From Lachnospiraceae bacterium (GTDB lineage: Bacteria; Bacillota; Clostridia; Lachnospirales; Lachnospiraceae), in the NCBI GenBank assembly GCA_017513125.1, contig JAFWDI010000031.1:18304-82303 (forward strand): a stretch of 64,000 nucleotides of DNA, read 5' to 3'. This document shows, in pieces, positions 53,827 through 61,123 of the stretch. The notes beneath the pieces were generated by a model. It worked only from the letters and a program-made list of their open reading frames with translations. It had not been told where the DNA came from and did no database searches. Position 1 is the stretch's first letter; the number at the start of each line of letters is the position of its first letter. Position numbers and translations under genes: made by a program.

Positions 53827-54141
53827 TCAGGCGTCCCTTCCCGCGTCCGGGAACTTTTCGAATACTTTTTTTCCTTCAATGTCGATAAAGTCGAGAACGC
53901 CCATGATCGCCGCGTCCACGGGAAGGTTCTGCGTCAGGTCGGTCTGGCGCGCGGAGCTTCCCGCGACGACCAGTACGACTTCGTCCTCTCCCGCCCCGAC
54001 GACGTCGACGGCGACGACCGGCTTTCCTTCATTTTCCAGCGTCAGCAGACTGATGGGCTGCACGACGAGGAGCTTCAGGCCGGTCATTTTCGCGTCTTTT
54101 ACCGTGCAGACCGCGGTTCCGATGATCTTTGCCGCGTACAT
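53827..54141 (-). CDS. BMC-P shell vertex protein 1 (EutN/CcmL family)
   Basis: A 104-residue EutN/CcmL-type pentamer protein, starting MYAAKIIGTAVCTVKDAKMTGLKLLVVQPI with VVAVDVVGAGEDEVVLVVAGSSARQT, a good match to the classic loop. The C-terminus (VFEKFPDAGRDA) is slightly extended. AAGGAG precedes the ATG, 1 base after the DeoC-like stop codon, so the two are coupled. Confidence 0.93.
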   Translation of the reverse strand: MYAAKIIGTAVCTVKDAKMTGLKLLVVQPISLLTLENEGKPVVAVDVVGAGEDEVVLVVAGSSARQTDLTQNLPVDAAIMGVLDFIDIEGKKVFEKFPDAGRDA

Positions 54142-54142
54142 A

Positions 54143-54877
54143 TTACTTCTCCTTCTTACAGATACCGATCCTGCAGGCGCCCGCGGACAGCAGCTGAGCC
54201 GCGATTCGGACGTCCGTAATGCCGCAGATCTTGATACCGGTCTCCGGACCCACCGCCTGCTTCACCAGGGCCAATGCCCCGGCCACAGCCTCGCAGTCTT
54301 CCGGCTCAGCCTGGATCACGACCATCGAAGCACCTGCGACTTCGGCGGCGACGGCAGCTTTGACGAGCTCTTCCGGTGACATATCCGCGGTTCCGATGAC
54401 TGCCTTGACTTTCGCGCGGCCGGTAGCCACTCTGACCGCGGCTCCGATCTCGTCCCTGACAGCTCTCCAGTCATGCGAACGGACAGCGCCGGGATTTACG
54501 ACCAGTTCGATCTCTTCGGCGCCGCTGCGTACGGCTTCCAGCGTTTCGGCGGCTTTGGCGGTCAGGGAAGCGGCTCCGGAGGGATATCCCGCCAGAGTGC
54601 ACACTTTTACCCCGGTCCCTTTCAGCGCACCGGCTGCTGTTCCGGTATAGGATGAGTTCACACAGACCGCGCCGAAACCGAGCTCCGCCGCATCGCCGCA
54701 AAGCTGCAGGATGCGGATCTCACCGTCCGCCGGATCCGCGATCATCAGGTCCGCCTGCGGTGCGAGGTTTTCCAGACATGCCGCATCGCCGGACACCGCG
54801 AACGCAGTATCCGCCTGTATCCTGGCGTAGACCTGGTCCGTGATCTCATCGATCAGTTTCTCGATATTCATGCCCAT
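54143..54877 (-). CDS. DeoC-like protein lacking the Schiff-base lysine, with N-terminal encapsulation-type helix
   Basis: The 244-residue protein is homologous to deoxyribose-phosphate aldolase: AVCVNSSYTGTAAGALKGTGVKVCTLAGYP, GAEEIELVVNPGAV and AGACRIG align with it. However, the three active-site positions are changed or partly lost: the Schiff-base Lys of FVKTSTG is V187 (MVVIQ), the catalytic Asp of EVDMV is E124 (EIELV), and only the second Lys (K216 in GIKICG) remains. The DHTALKP motif near the start is also gone. Residues 3-20 (MNIEKLIDEITDQVYARI) form an amphipathic helix like BMC encapsulation peptides, followed by a loose linker. It may be an enzyme with new chemistry or a structural cargo. 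A second ATG lies at codon 3. Confidence 0.85.
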   Translation of the reverse strand: MGMNIEKLIDEITDQVYARIQADTAFAVSGDAACLENLAPQADLMIADPADGEIRILQLCGDAAELGFGAVCVNSSYTGTAAGALKGTGVKVCTLAGYPSGAASLTAKAAETLEAVRSGAEEIELVVNPGAVRSHDWRAVRDEIGAAVRVATGRAKVKAVIGTADMSPEELVKAAVAAEVAGASMVVIQAEPEDCEAVAGALALVKQAVGPETGIKICGITDVRIAAQLLSAGACRIGICKKEK

Positions 54878-54883
54878 AGCAGA

Positions 54884-55156
54884 TTACTGGGGAAGGATGC
54901 CCTCCACGTCCGTATGCGGACTCGCAATGACATGCACGGAGAACACCTCTCCCACGCGCTTCGCAGCCGCGGAGCCCGCCTCGACAGCGGCCTTGACCGC
55001 ACCGACGTCGCCGCGCACCATCACGGTCACGAGACCGGAACCGATGCGCTCCTTGCCGATCAGGCGAACATTCGCAGCCTTGACCATCGCGTCGGCCGCT
55101 TCGATCGCGCCGACCAGGCCCTTCGTTTCGACCATTCCCAATGCTTCGTTGACCAT
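54884..55156 (-). CDS. BMC-H shell hexamer protein 2 (PduA/EutM-like)
   Basis: The 90-residue protein is a single BMC domain forming the hexameric facets: [26 protein letters not shown], pore loop around [18 protein letters not shown], and the ending [10 protein letters not shown]. It differs from its neighbour at about nine positions, including R37 where the other has Cys, just before the pore motif IGSG. AGGAGG lies 12 bases before the ATG. The DeoC-like gene follows 6 bases downstream. Confidence 0.96.
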   Translation of the reverse strand: MVNEALGMVETKGLVGAIEAADAMVKAANVRLIGKERIGSGLVTVMVRGDVGAVKAAVEAGSAAAKRVGEVFSVHVIASPHTDVEGILPQ

Positions 55157-55174
55157 AGCTTATAAACCTCCTGA

Positions 55175-55450
55175 TCAGATCTGAGGAAGGATGCCCTCGA
55201 CGTCGGTGTGGGGGCTCGGAATCACGTGTACGCTGTAGAGCTCGCCCACGCGCTTCGCAGCCGCGGAACCCGCCTCGACGGAAGCCTTCACGGCTCCGAC
55301 ATCACCGCGCACCATCACGGTCACGAGACCGGAACCGATGCATTCCTTGCCGATCAGCGTGACGTTTGCCGCCTTGACCATCGCGTCGGCCGCCTCGATC
55401 GCGCCGACCAGGCCCTTCGTCTCGACCATTCCCAGTGCTTTCTTTTCCAT
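55175..55450 (-). CDS. BMC-H shell hexamer protein 1 (PduA/EutM-like)
   Basis: The 91-residue protein is about 90% identical to the adjacent BMC-H product and has the same fold and pore motif, here KECIGSGLV with C37. The pair is a recent tandem duplication or a gene pair kept similar. AGAGGT precedes the ATG. Hexamers would tile the facets, with the pore letting small polar molecules pass. Confidence 0.96.
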   Translation of the reverse strand: MEKKALGMVETKGLVGAIEAADAMVKAANVTLIGKECIGSGLVTVMVRGDVGAVKASVEAGSAAAKRVGELYSVHVIPSPHTDVEGILPQI

Positions 55451-55492
55451 GTGAATACCTCTTTCTTAAAAATTTGACTTATAAACTCTATG

Positions 55493-56041
55493 TTACAGCA
55501 GCGCCCGGAACATATCCGGATGCAGCGAGGAAACGACTTCCACGTTCAGCAGCATGCCTTCCCGGCCGAAATTCGCCGTGACCGCGTCGCAGGCAGACTT
55601 TACGTCCGCGACCGTACCGGTCAGGATCACGTAGGACTTTCCGCCCAGACCGCGGCCCAGCCGCACTTCGATCAGCTCGACGTTTGCGGTCTTGACCGCA
55701 CAGTCGGCGGCCTGGATCGACGCGCAGAGCGAAAAGGTCTCGATGATTCCGACGGCCTCGCTCTGGTCGATCTCGGTCGTGCGTGTGATCGCCGAGATGA
55801 CCTGCGGGTCGATATTCGACAGGATCATGCTGTCGACGACCTTGTCCGCTCCTGTCTCGATGCCTGCTCTCACGGACGTGCTCACGTCGGCAGTCTCTCC
55901 GGCCACCAGAATCACATACTTTCCGGGACAGGTCGGCTGCGCCATGACCAGATCCACGGACGCGGTCTTCAGCATCTGGTCGCCCGTTACGATCCCGCTG
56001 GCAATGCTGTTCAGCTCCACGGAGCCGATGGCTGTGCTCAT
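55493..56041 (-). CDS. BMC-T shell protein, PduT-like
   Basis: The 182-residue protein has two fused BMC domains (residues about 1-92 and 93-182), so trimers mimic hexamers. C38 lies in AQPTCPGKYVILVAGE, the same position as the cysteine of PduT that holds a [4Fe-4S] cluster at the trimer axis. It starts right after the PduS-like gene; PduS and PduT are known partners in electron transfer across the shell. GAAGGAG precedes the ATG. Confidence 0.94.
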   Translation of the reverse strand: MSTAIGSVELNSIASGIVTGDQMLKTASVDLVMAQPTCPGKYVILVAGETADVSTSVRAGIETGADKVVDSMILSNIDPQVISAITRTTEIDQSEAVGIIETFSLCASIQAADCAVKTANVELIEVRLGRGLGGKSYVILTGTVADVKSACDAVTANFGREGMLLNVEVVSSLHPDMFRALL

Positions 56042-56084
56042 ATGCTCTCCTTCAAAACGTTCTCAAAACTCAAAGATCACGGAC

Positions 56085-57419
56085 TCAGATATCCATGATA
56101 TCGATATGATCTTCCGTCACCGCGATGACCGTTCCGGAGATCGACGCGTGCACGCGGGCTCCGAGAGCGCCTTCGGGCGGTGCTCCGATGCACTGGCCGC
56201 AGGTCACACGGTCGTCCCGTGCGACGGTCGGAACGCATGCCGCGCCGATGTGCTGCCGCAGCATGATCCGTACGGCCGCTGGCGGCCGGTGATCCGACAG
56301 GAACGGAACATCGACGTCATAAGCCGCGATTCCGGTGCGCTGGATCACGCGGTGGGTCGGCGCCTTTACCAGGTCGCGCATCTTATTGACCGGGGCGGGC
56401 TGCTTATCGGTCTTCACTTTCTTCTTCAGCAGGTCCGCACGCACCGCATAGATGAAGCGGTTCGGGGTCAGGCCCATATTGCATCCGACGTAAGTGCAGA
56501 GTCCGCAGTTGCAGCAGCCGAGCGCCGAAAGACCGTCTGTGAGGACTTCGGCGCGGTTCAGGGTCAGCGCCTGCATGATCTTATGCGGCTGAACGCCGAG
56601 CCCCAGATGACTCCGGGGGCAGATCAGCGTGCAGTAGTTGCACTGGCAGCATGCCGACCGCGCGATCCGATACTGGCGGTCGAAATCGCTGTTCTTTTTA
56701 TCGATCAGCGGATGGTCTTTCGGAAGTACGATCACGCCGTTCGTGGTCTTCGTTACGAACTCATGGGCAATGTCAAAAGTCACACGTCCCATCAGCGGTC
56801 CGCCGATGATCACCGCCGGGTCCGCCAGCAAGGATCCGCCGGCCAGCTCGATCAGATAGTCGACTGCGGTTCCGATCGGAACTTCCAGCGTGACCGGAGA
56901 AGCGACTTCACCGCAGACCGTCACGTTCCGGGAAGTGACAGGGACTCCGCGCACCGCCTGTGCGACATGGCGGAGGGTCTGGGCATTGATCACGACGCAT
57001 CCCACGCTGATGGGAAGCTGTCCGACCGGAATCACGCGTCCCGTGACTTCATAAATGATCTGCTGTTCGTCTCCCGCCGGATAATAGTTTTCCAGAAGGT
57101 GCACGTTTATCTGCGGATCGTCCGCGCACGCGCGCTCCAGTGCATCGACGGCCGCGTGGTTCTTCTCCTTCACGGCGAGCACGCCGTACCGCGCGCCTGT
57201 CGCTTCCAGAGCCGCGCGCATGCCGTCGACGATCTCTTCGGCGTGCATCTCCATCAGGTACTTATCGGAACGGATCAGCGGTTCGCACTCGGCGCAGTTC
57301 GCGATCACATACTCCGGGGAGCTGTTCAGTTTTACATGCGTCGGGAAGCCGGCGCCTCCCGCGCCGACCACTCCCGCGGCCTGTATGAGATCGAGTATCT
57401 GCTCTTTCGTGCGTGCCAT
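56085..57419 (-). CDS. PduS/RnfC-like Fe-S flavoprotein
   Basis: The 444-residue protein has an N-terminal NADH/FMN-binding domain like the 51-kDa subunit of complex I and RnfC (GVVGAGGAGFPTHVKL, NCAECEPLIRSDKYLM, AGDEQQIIYEVTGR), an SLBB-like domain, and two [4Fe-4S] motifs in CCQCNYCTLICPRSHLG and GCCNCGLCTYVGCNMGLTP. The C-terminus is a barrel-sandwich domain (GARVHASISGTVIAV). In Pdu systems it is called cobalamin reductase; here no B12-dependent enzyme is encoded nearby, so NADH reoxidation through the PduT cluster is as likely. The ribosome-binding site is weak. Confidence 0.93.
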   Translation of the reverse strand: MARTKEQILDLIQAAGVVGAGGAGFPTHVKLNSSPEYVIANCAECEPLIRSDKYLMEMHAEEIVDGMRAALEATGARYGVLAVKEKNHAAVDALERACADDPQINVHLLENYYPAGDEQQIIYEVTGRVIPVGQLPISVGCVVINAQTLRHVAQAVRGVPVTSRNVTVCGEVASPVTLEVPIGTAVDYLIELAGGSLLADPAVIIGGPLMGRVTFDIAHEFVTKTTNGVIVLPKDHPLIDKKNSDFDRQYRIARSACCQCNYCTLICPRSHLGLGVQPHKIMQALTLNRAEVLTDGLSALGCCNCGLCTYVGCNMGLTPNRFIYAVRADLLKKKVKTDKQPAPVNKMRDLVKAPTHRVIQRTGIAAYDVDVPFLSDHRPPAAVRIMLRQHIGAACVPTVARDDRVTCGQCIGAPPEGALGARVHASISGTVIAVTEDHIDIMDI

Positions 57420-57471
57420 TGATTTATACCAAATTCCGTTTTCCGATCACTTTAGTAATACGCCGCGCCGC

Positions 57472-59028
57472 TCAGATAATGCGGAAAGCGTCGCTCAGCG
57501 TGCACCGGCGCGAACGCGTAAAGTTCTTCGCCGAGGTCAGGCCCTCGCCGGTCGGGGTCGCGATCGTCAGGGTCGCGTAACCTTCTCCGTCGTAGCCGAG
57601 TCCGGCATAGGAAGGCGCGTTCTTCACGAAGATCGTGGTGTCCACAGCCTTGCCCATCTTATTCATGTGATAGACGTTCGTCGAGTGCATAATGGCGGTG
57701 TGATGGCAGTTGTTCTCGGCGATCACAGCTTTTTCGATCCCGTCGTCGACGTCGCGCACGCGCGTGACCGGGACCACGGGCATCAGCATCTCGGTCATGA
57801 CCAGCGGATGCTCAAACGGAGTCTCGGCGATCACGGCTTTCGCGTTTTCGCCGCCGGTGATACCACAGGCGGCCAGGATGTAGGAGGCGTCTTTTCCGAT
57901 AAAAGCCTTGTTCGGGGAATACTTTCCGTCCTTTTCAATGATGACCTTTTCCATCACAGCGCGCAGCTCGCGGTCGTTCAGGAGATAAGCGCCTTCGCGG
58001 ACGAGAGCCTCGATCAGCTGGTCGGCAATGCAGTCGACCGCCAGAATCTCCTTCTCGGCAATGCAGAGGATGCAGTTTTCGAAATAGATGCCGTCGATGA
58101 TATGCTTCGCTGCCTTCGCGATATCAGCGGTCTCGTCGACGAGTACCGGCGGGTTTCCGGGGCCGGCGCCGATCGTGCGCTTTCCGGACCGCATCGCAAT
58201 GTTTACGACTGCCTCGCCGCCGGTCACCACGAGAAGGCGGATCTTCGGGGACGACATGATCACCGCGCTGGTATCCGTCGTGGGTTCGGCAGCGGAGCAC
58301 ATGAGGTTATCCGGGCCTCCGATCGCCACGATGGCGCGGTTAAGGATCTTGATCGTCTCGATGCAGCAGCCTTTCGCACCGGGATGCGGGTTGAACACCA
58401 CGGCATTGCCCGCGGCGATCATGCCGATCGCGTTATTGATGATCGTCCCGGTCGGGTTCGTGGAGGGCGTGATCGCGCCGATGACTCCGAAAGGCGCCAT
58501 CTCGGTCAGCATCATACCGTAGTCGCCGGTCTTCGCGATCGTGTAAAGGTCCTCGATGCCGGGCGTCTTATTCGCGGCCATGAGGTTCTTCGCGGTCTTG
58601 TGTTCGAGATGGCCGTATCCGGTCTCTTCGAGGGCCAGGCGTCCCAGGTACTCAGCGTTCGCACGCGCGGCTCTGCGCATCGCTTCGACGAACTCTCCTC
58701 TTCGCTCCAGAGTCACTTTCGCAAGCTCCTTCTGGGCGTTCCAGGCGGCGTCGATCGCGTCATGAATATCGTCGAAGATCCCGTTCATGCCGGACGGTCG
58801 GGTGTTATAGACGTTCGACGTCAGCGGTACGGACGCGGCAGTGGGTTTTTCTCCGTAGATCTCCTCGATCGTTTTCGAGCGCGGGGAAAAACGGGTCGGA
58901 TAAGGCCCGGTGAATTTGTTTCCGATGCTTCCGGCTGTACCCGTCGGCGCGGGGGCCTGTGCGGGAGCGTCCAGTTCCGACCGGACTTCGCTGATATATT
59001 TCAGGATCTCATTTGCCGGTATGCTCAT
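57472..59028 (-). CDS. CoA-acylating aldehyde dehydrogenase (PduP/EutE family)
   Basis: This 518-residue enzyme oxidises an aldehyde to acyl-CoA with NAD. The catalytic cysteine is C322 in NCILCIAEK; GPGNPPVLVDETADI and TNPTGTIINNAIG are typical of PduP/EutE. Residues 1-20 (SIPANEILKYISEVRSELD) form an amphipathic helix followed by a Pro/Ala linker (DAPAQAPAPTGTAG), the pattern of an encapsulation peptide. AAGGAGG lies about nine bases before the ATG. It overlaps the upstream flavoprotein-like gene by 20 bases. It is the core enzyme of the BMC. Confidence 0.95.
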   Translation of the reverse strand: MSIPANEILKYISEVRSELDAPAQAPAPTGTAGSIGNKFTGPYPTRFSPRSKTIEEIYGEKPTAASVPLTSNVYNTRPSGMNGIFDDIHDAIDAAWNAQKELAKVTLERRGEFVEAMRRAARANAEYLGRLALEETGYGHLEHKTAKNLMAANKTPGIEDLYTIAKTGDYGMMLTEMAPFGVIGAITPSTNPTGTIINNAIGMIAAGNAVVFNPHPGAKGCCIETIKILNRAIVAIGGPDNLMCSAAEPTTDTSAVIMSSPKIRLLVVTGGEAVVNIAMRSGKRTIGAGPGNPPVLVDETADIAKAAKHIIDGIYFENCILCIAEKEILAVDCIADQLIEALVREGAYLLNDRELRAVMEKVIIEKDGKYSPNKAFIGKDASYILAACGITGGENAKAVIAETPFEHPLVMTEMLMPVVPVTRVRDVDDGIEKAVIAENNCHHTAIMHSTNVYHMNKMGKAVDTTIFVKNAPSYAGLGYDGEGYATLTIATPTGEGLTSAKNFTRSRRCTLSDAFRII

Positions 59029-59743
59029 TCGAGTGATCCTCCTTCCCGAATATGATCTGTATGCTGCGTTCTCTCGCCGCCTCTGCGGCAAGAGGTGTGA
59101 TAACTGCCTTCGGGCCGCATATGATGCGGCTTATATTTCTCTGATGTGCGTCAATGACGTCCTTTTCCGTCACCAGATCGGCTGTGCTTTCCGTACGGCC
59201 CGCCGGCTCCGGCGTCATGCCCGCGAAGGAAACTCCCATATCCCAGAGGTCTTCGTAAAGCTGCTTCAGCTCACGTGCGAAACGCCCCGGACGCAGCCGG
59301 TCCGGCCGATAAGGCGTGCGGATCACACAGGGACGGCCGGTCATGAAAAAACTGGAGGCCGCTCTTACCATCCTGTCGTCGCCGCCCGACGCCAGCCGTT
59401 TCATGAAGCTTACCGACGGCGAGCAGATCTCGACGCGGTCATATCTGCTGAGATCTCCGTATATGCGTCCGGCCTCGCGGGGGCGGTCCTCCGACACGAT
59501 GCGAAGCTCATCCATGCTGCAAGCCGCGTCCGGAATATCATCCGAACTCTCAAAGCAAAAGACCGCGTCATCGGCGTATCCGCTGAGGACATACTCCGCG
59601 ATCAGTTCCTTCGCCTCGCAGGCGCCTGCCGGAAACAGCACGAGTACTTTTCCGGGCGGGCTGTCTTCTGCCCGGAACTCCAGATACCGGAGCGCCCGCC
59701 GGACCACTGTCCGGATCTCATCTTTTTCGAAACGATCCTTCAT
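59009..59743 (-). CDS. BMC-associated flavoprotein-like protein
   Basis: The 244-residue protein starts with a short helix (DEIRTVVRRALRYL), then a Rossmann-like half (GKVLVLFPAGACEAKELIAEYVLSGY) and YDRVEICSPSVSFMKRLASGGDDRMVRAASSFFMTGRPCVI. That layout resembles the flavoprotein-type proteins found in BMC loci, where the equivalent segment reads like a PxLS...A...D...L.GKPV pattern. The C-terminal ADLVTEKDVIDAHQ and KAVITPLAAEAARER recall the short motif of EutQ/EutT-like BMC proteins. Flavin-binding residues cannot be confirmed. It overlaps the TIM-like gene by ATGA-type coupling and the AldDH gene by 20 bases. Confidence 0.7.
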   Translation of the reverse strand: MKDRFEKDEIRTVVRRALRYLEFRAEDSPPGKVLVLFPAGACEAKELIAEYVLSGYADDAVFCFESSDDIPDAACSMDELRIVSEDRPREAGRIYGDLSRYDRVEICSPSVSFMKRLASGGDDRMVRAASSFFMTGRPCVIRTPYRPDRLRPGRFARELKQLYEDLWDMGVSFAGMTPEPAGRTESTADLVTEKDVIDAHQRNISRIICGPKAVITPLAAEAARERSIQIIFGKEDHSNEHTGK

Positions 59744-60528
59744 TCATCCAAGTCCAAAAGCAGACCGCGGGTTCCCTTCATCGTGATCAGGTCGCAGAAA
59801 CGGTTCGCGCCGAGGTCTCCTCCGTAAAGGATCTCGGGCACATACTCGATCCTGTCACTGAAATAAGCATGGATAAAGCTCAGAGCATCTTCGATCTCGT
59901 TCAATGCGGGCGCCTGTCCCGGAGCATCGACCCAGGGTTCATAGATCAGGGAAATATCCCTGACGCAGACGTCGTCGTTTTCCCGCAGCATCCGGATAAC
60001 GGGATCGAGCTGAGCGGCCAGTACGTCACCGCAGAGATGACGTCCGTGTTCCGCCGACAGCTCACCGATACAGATATAAGGTCGAAGTCCGTGTACTGCG
60101 CTGAATGCGGCCTTACAGGCAATGACTTCGGGCGTCTCGCCGAGAACGATCCGCCGGTCCATGCTCCCCAGAAGGACCGCCCTGCAACCGAGCGCCGTCA
60201 GATCGTCGGGGCACAGCTCGCCGGTAGGAGCACAGGAGCAATTCAGATCAGAAGTCTTATATCCGCCGCATCCCAGCGGGAAGCTTACGTCCTGCGCCCC
60301 GATCAGAAAGGGCTCGTATCGCAGTTCTTCCGCCAGAAGCGCCAGATAAGGCGCAGGAGCAAACACGACAGCGGTCATACCTTCGCCGCGCTGCCATCCT
60401 TTCAGACCCGCCGCCAGCCTCTTCATTTCGTTCAGGGAACGGATCTTTCCGATGCGAAATGCCGCTGTGAAAGCCTGATTATTCATCTTTCCGAAGGAAA
60501 TATCAGTCATAACATCGCACAGATACAC
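59740..60528 (-). CDS. Triosephosphate isomerase-like protein with altered active site
   Basis: The 262-residue protein aligns with TIM along its length: APAPYLALLAEEL, IGAQDV, TGELCPDDLTALGCRAVLLGS, YICIGE, IYEPWV and ILYGGDL. The catalytic Glu is kept (E197). The catalytic His in the GHSERR motif is S122 (GSMDRR), and the NWK lysine aligns with I26, although K28 is nearby. A loop at 87-106 carries four cysteines (C87, C97, C99, C106). True isomerase activity is therefore doubtful. First gene of the BMC operon. The start is uncertain: ATG codons at 60528, 60510 and 60486 are all possible and none has a good ribosome-binding site. Confidence 0.82.
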   Translation of the reverse strand: MYLCDVMTDISFGKMNNQAFTAAFRIGKIRSLNEMKRLAAGLKGWQRGEGMTAVVFAPAPYLALLAEELRYEPFLIGAQDVSFPLGCGGYKTSDLNCSCAPTGELCPDDLTALGCRAVLLGSMDRRIVLGETPEVIACKAAFSAVHGLRPYICIGELSAEHGRHLCGDVLAAQLDPVIRMLRENDDVCVRDISLIYEPWVDAPGQAPALNEIEDALSFIHAYFSDRIEYVPEILYGGDLGANRFCDLITMKGTRGLLLDLDE

Positions 60529-60583
60529 TTTATGTAAGTGAAATGTAAATTATTAAGTTCCGAAAATTATCCAAACTGTAATC

Positions 60584-60589
60584 ATTATA
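60584..60589 (-). promoter_or_regulatory. Candidate -10 of the BMC operon promoter
   Basis: On the minus strand TATAAT (60589-60584) lies about 55-75 bases before the possible TIM-like starts. The -35 at 17 bases is poor (CTGTTC), so an activator might be needed. Between it and the rsfS terminator is an A/T hairpin (60621-60638, six T-A pairs plus an outer G-C). The rest of the 221-base gap shows nothing else I can identify. Confidence 0.4.
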
Positions 60590-60667
60590 ACACCGTATCG
60601 AAAAATGAACAGATTATGCCGTTTTTTTATTAAAAAACATTGTCCTTTCAAATTTTGTGAGTTCCAT

Positions 60668-60692
60668 TAAAAGAGCCCGCCGGAAGGCGGGC
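60668..60692 (-). terminator. Intrinsic terminator after rsfS
   Basis: Read on the minus strand, GCCCGCC (60692-60686) pairs with GGCGGGC (60681-60675) around a TTCC loop, followed by TCTTTTAA. It separates the obgE-rsfS unit from the BMC operon. Confidence 0.8.
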
Positions 60693-60749
60693 GTTAAAAC
60701 AATATTATGAACGGTATCGGTAATGAAACTGCGTGCTGCGGACGGTCGG

Positions 60750-61112
60750 TCAGGCCAGCTCTTCTTCAGTGAGTTTCTTTCCTTCCTGCCAGATCCTCTC
60801 CAGGTCGTAAAACGCACGGTCATCAGCCGAGAATACATGGATCGCGATATCTTTATAATCCATCAGGATCCAGTTCGCGTTCTGATATCCTTCGATGTGT
60901 CCGGGGATAAATCCCGCATCCTTCATCTTCAGTTCGACTTCGTCCGCCATGGCCTGGACCTGCCGGACATTATTTCCGTGTGCGATCACGAAATAATCGG
61001 CGATCGAACTGATCTCGGAGATATCGATCACGACGATCTCCTGCCCTTTTTTCGCTGACAGCGCCGCGTAAGCGGTCCTGGCCATTTCCAGTGATAAACT
61101 CTTATCCTGCAT
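60750..61112 (-). CDS. rsfS: Ribosome silencing factor RsfS
   Basis: The 120-residue protein of the RsfS/YbeB/Iojap family binds ribosomal protein uL14 and blocks subunit joining when nutrients are low. Family segments visible are IVVIDISEISSIADYFVIAHGNNVRQVQAMAD, GYQNANWILMDYKDIAIHVFSADDRAFYDLERIW. AAAGGAAGAG precedes the ATG. It follows the nadD-yqeK gene by 11 bases, the standard arrangement in Firmicutes. Confidence 0.96.
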   Translation of the reverse strand: MQDKSLSLEMARTAYAALSAKKGQEIVVIDISEISSIADYFVIAHGNNVRQVQAMADEVELKMKDAGFIPGHIEGYQNANWILMDYKDIAIHVFSADDRAFYDLERIWQEGKKLTEEELA

Positions 61113-61123
61113 TCTCTTCCTTT

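Noticed and set aside
57220..59055. Long + strand frame (611 codons) opposite the PduS-like and aldehyde dehydrogenase genes
   Set aside because: Shadow of two clear minus-strand genes; composition is not protein-like.
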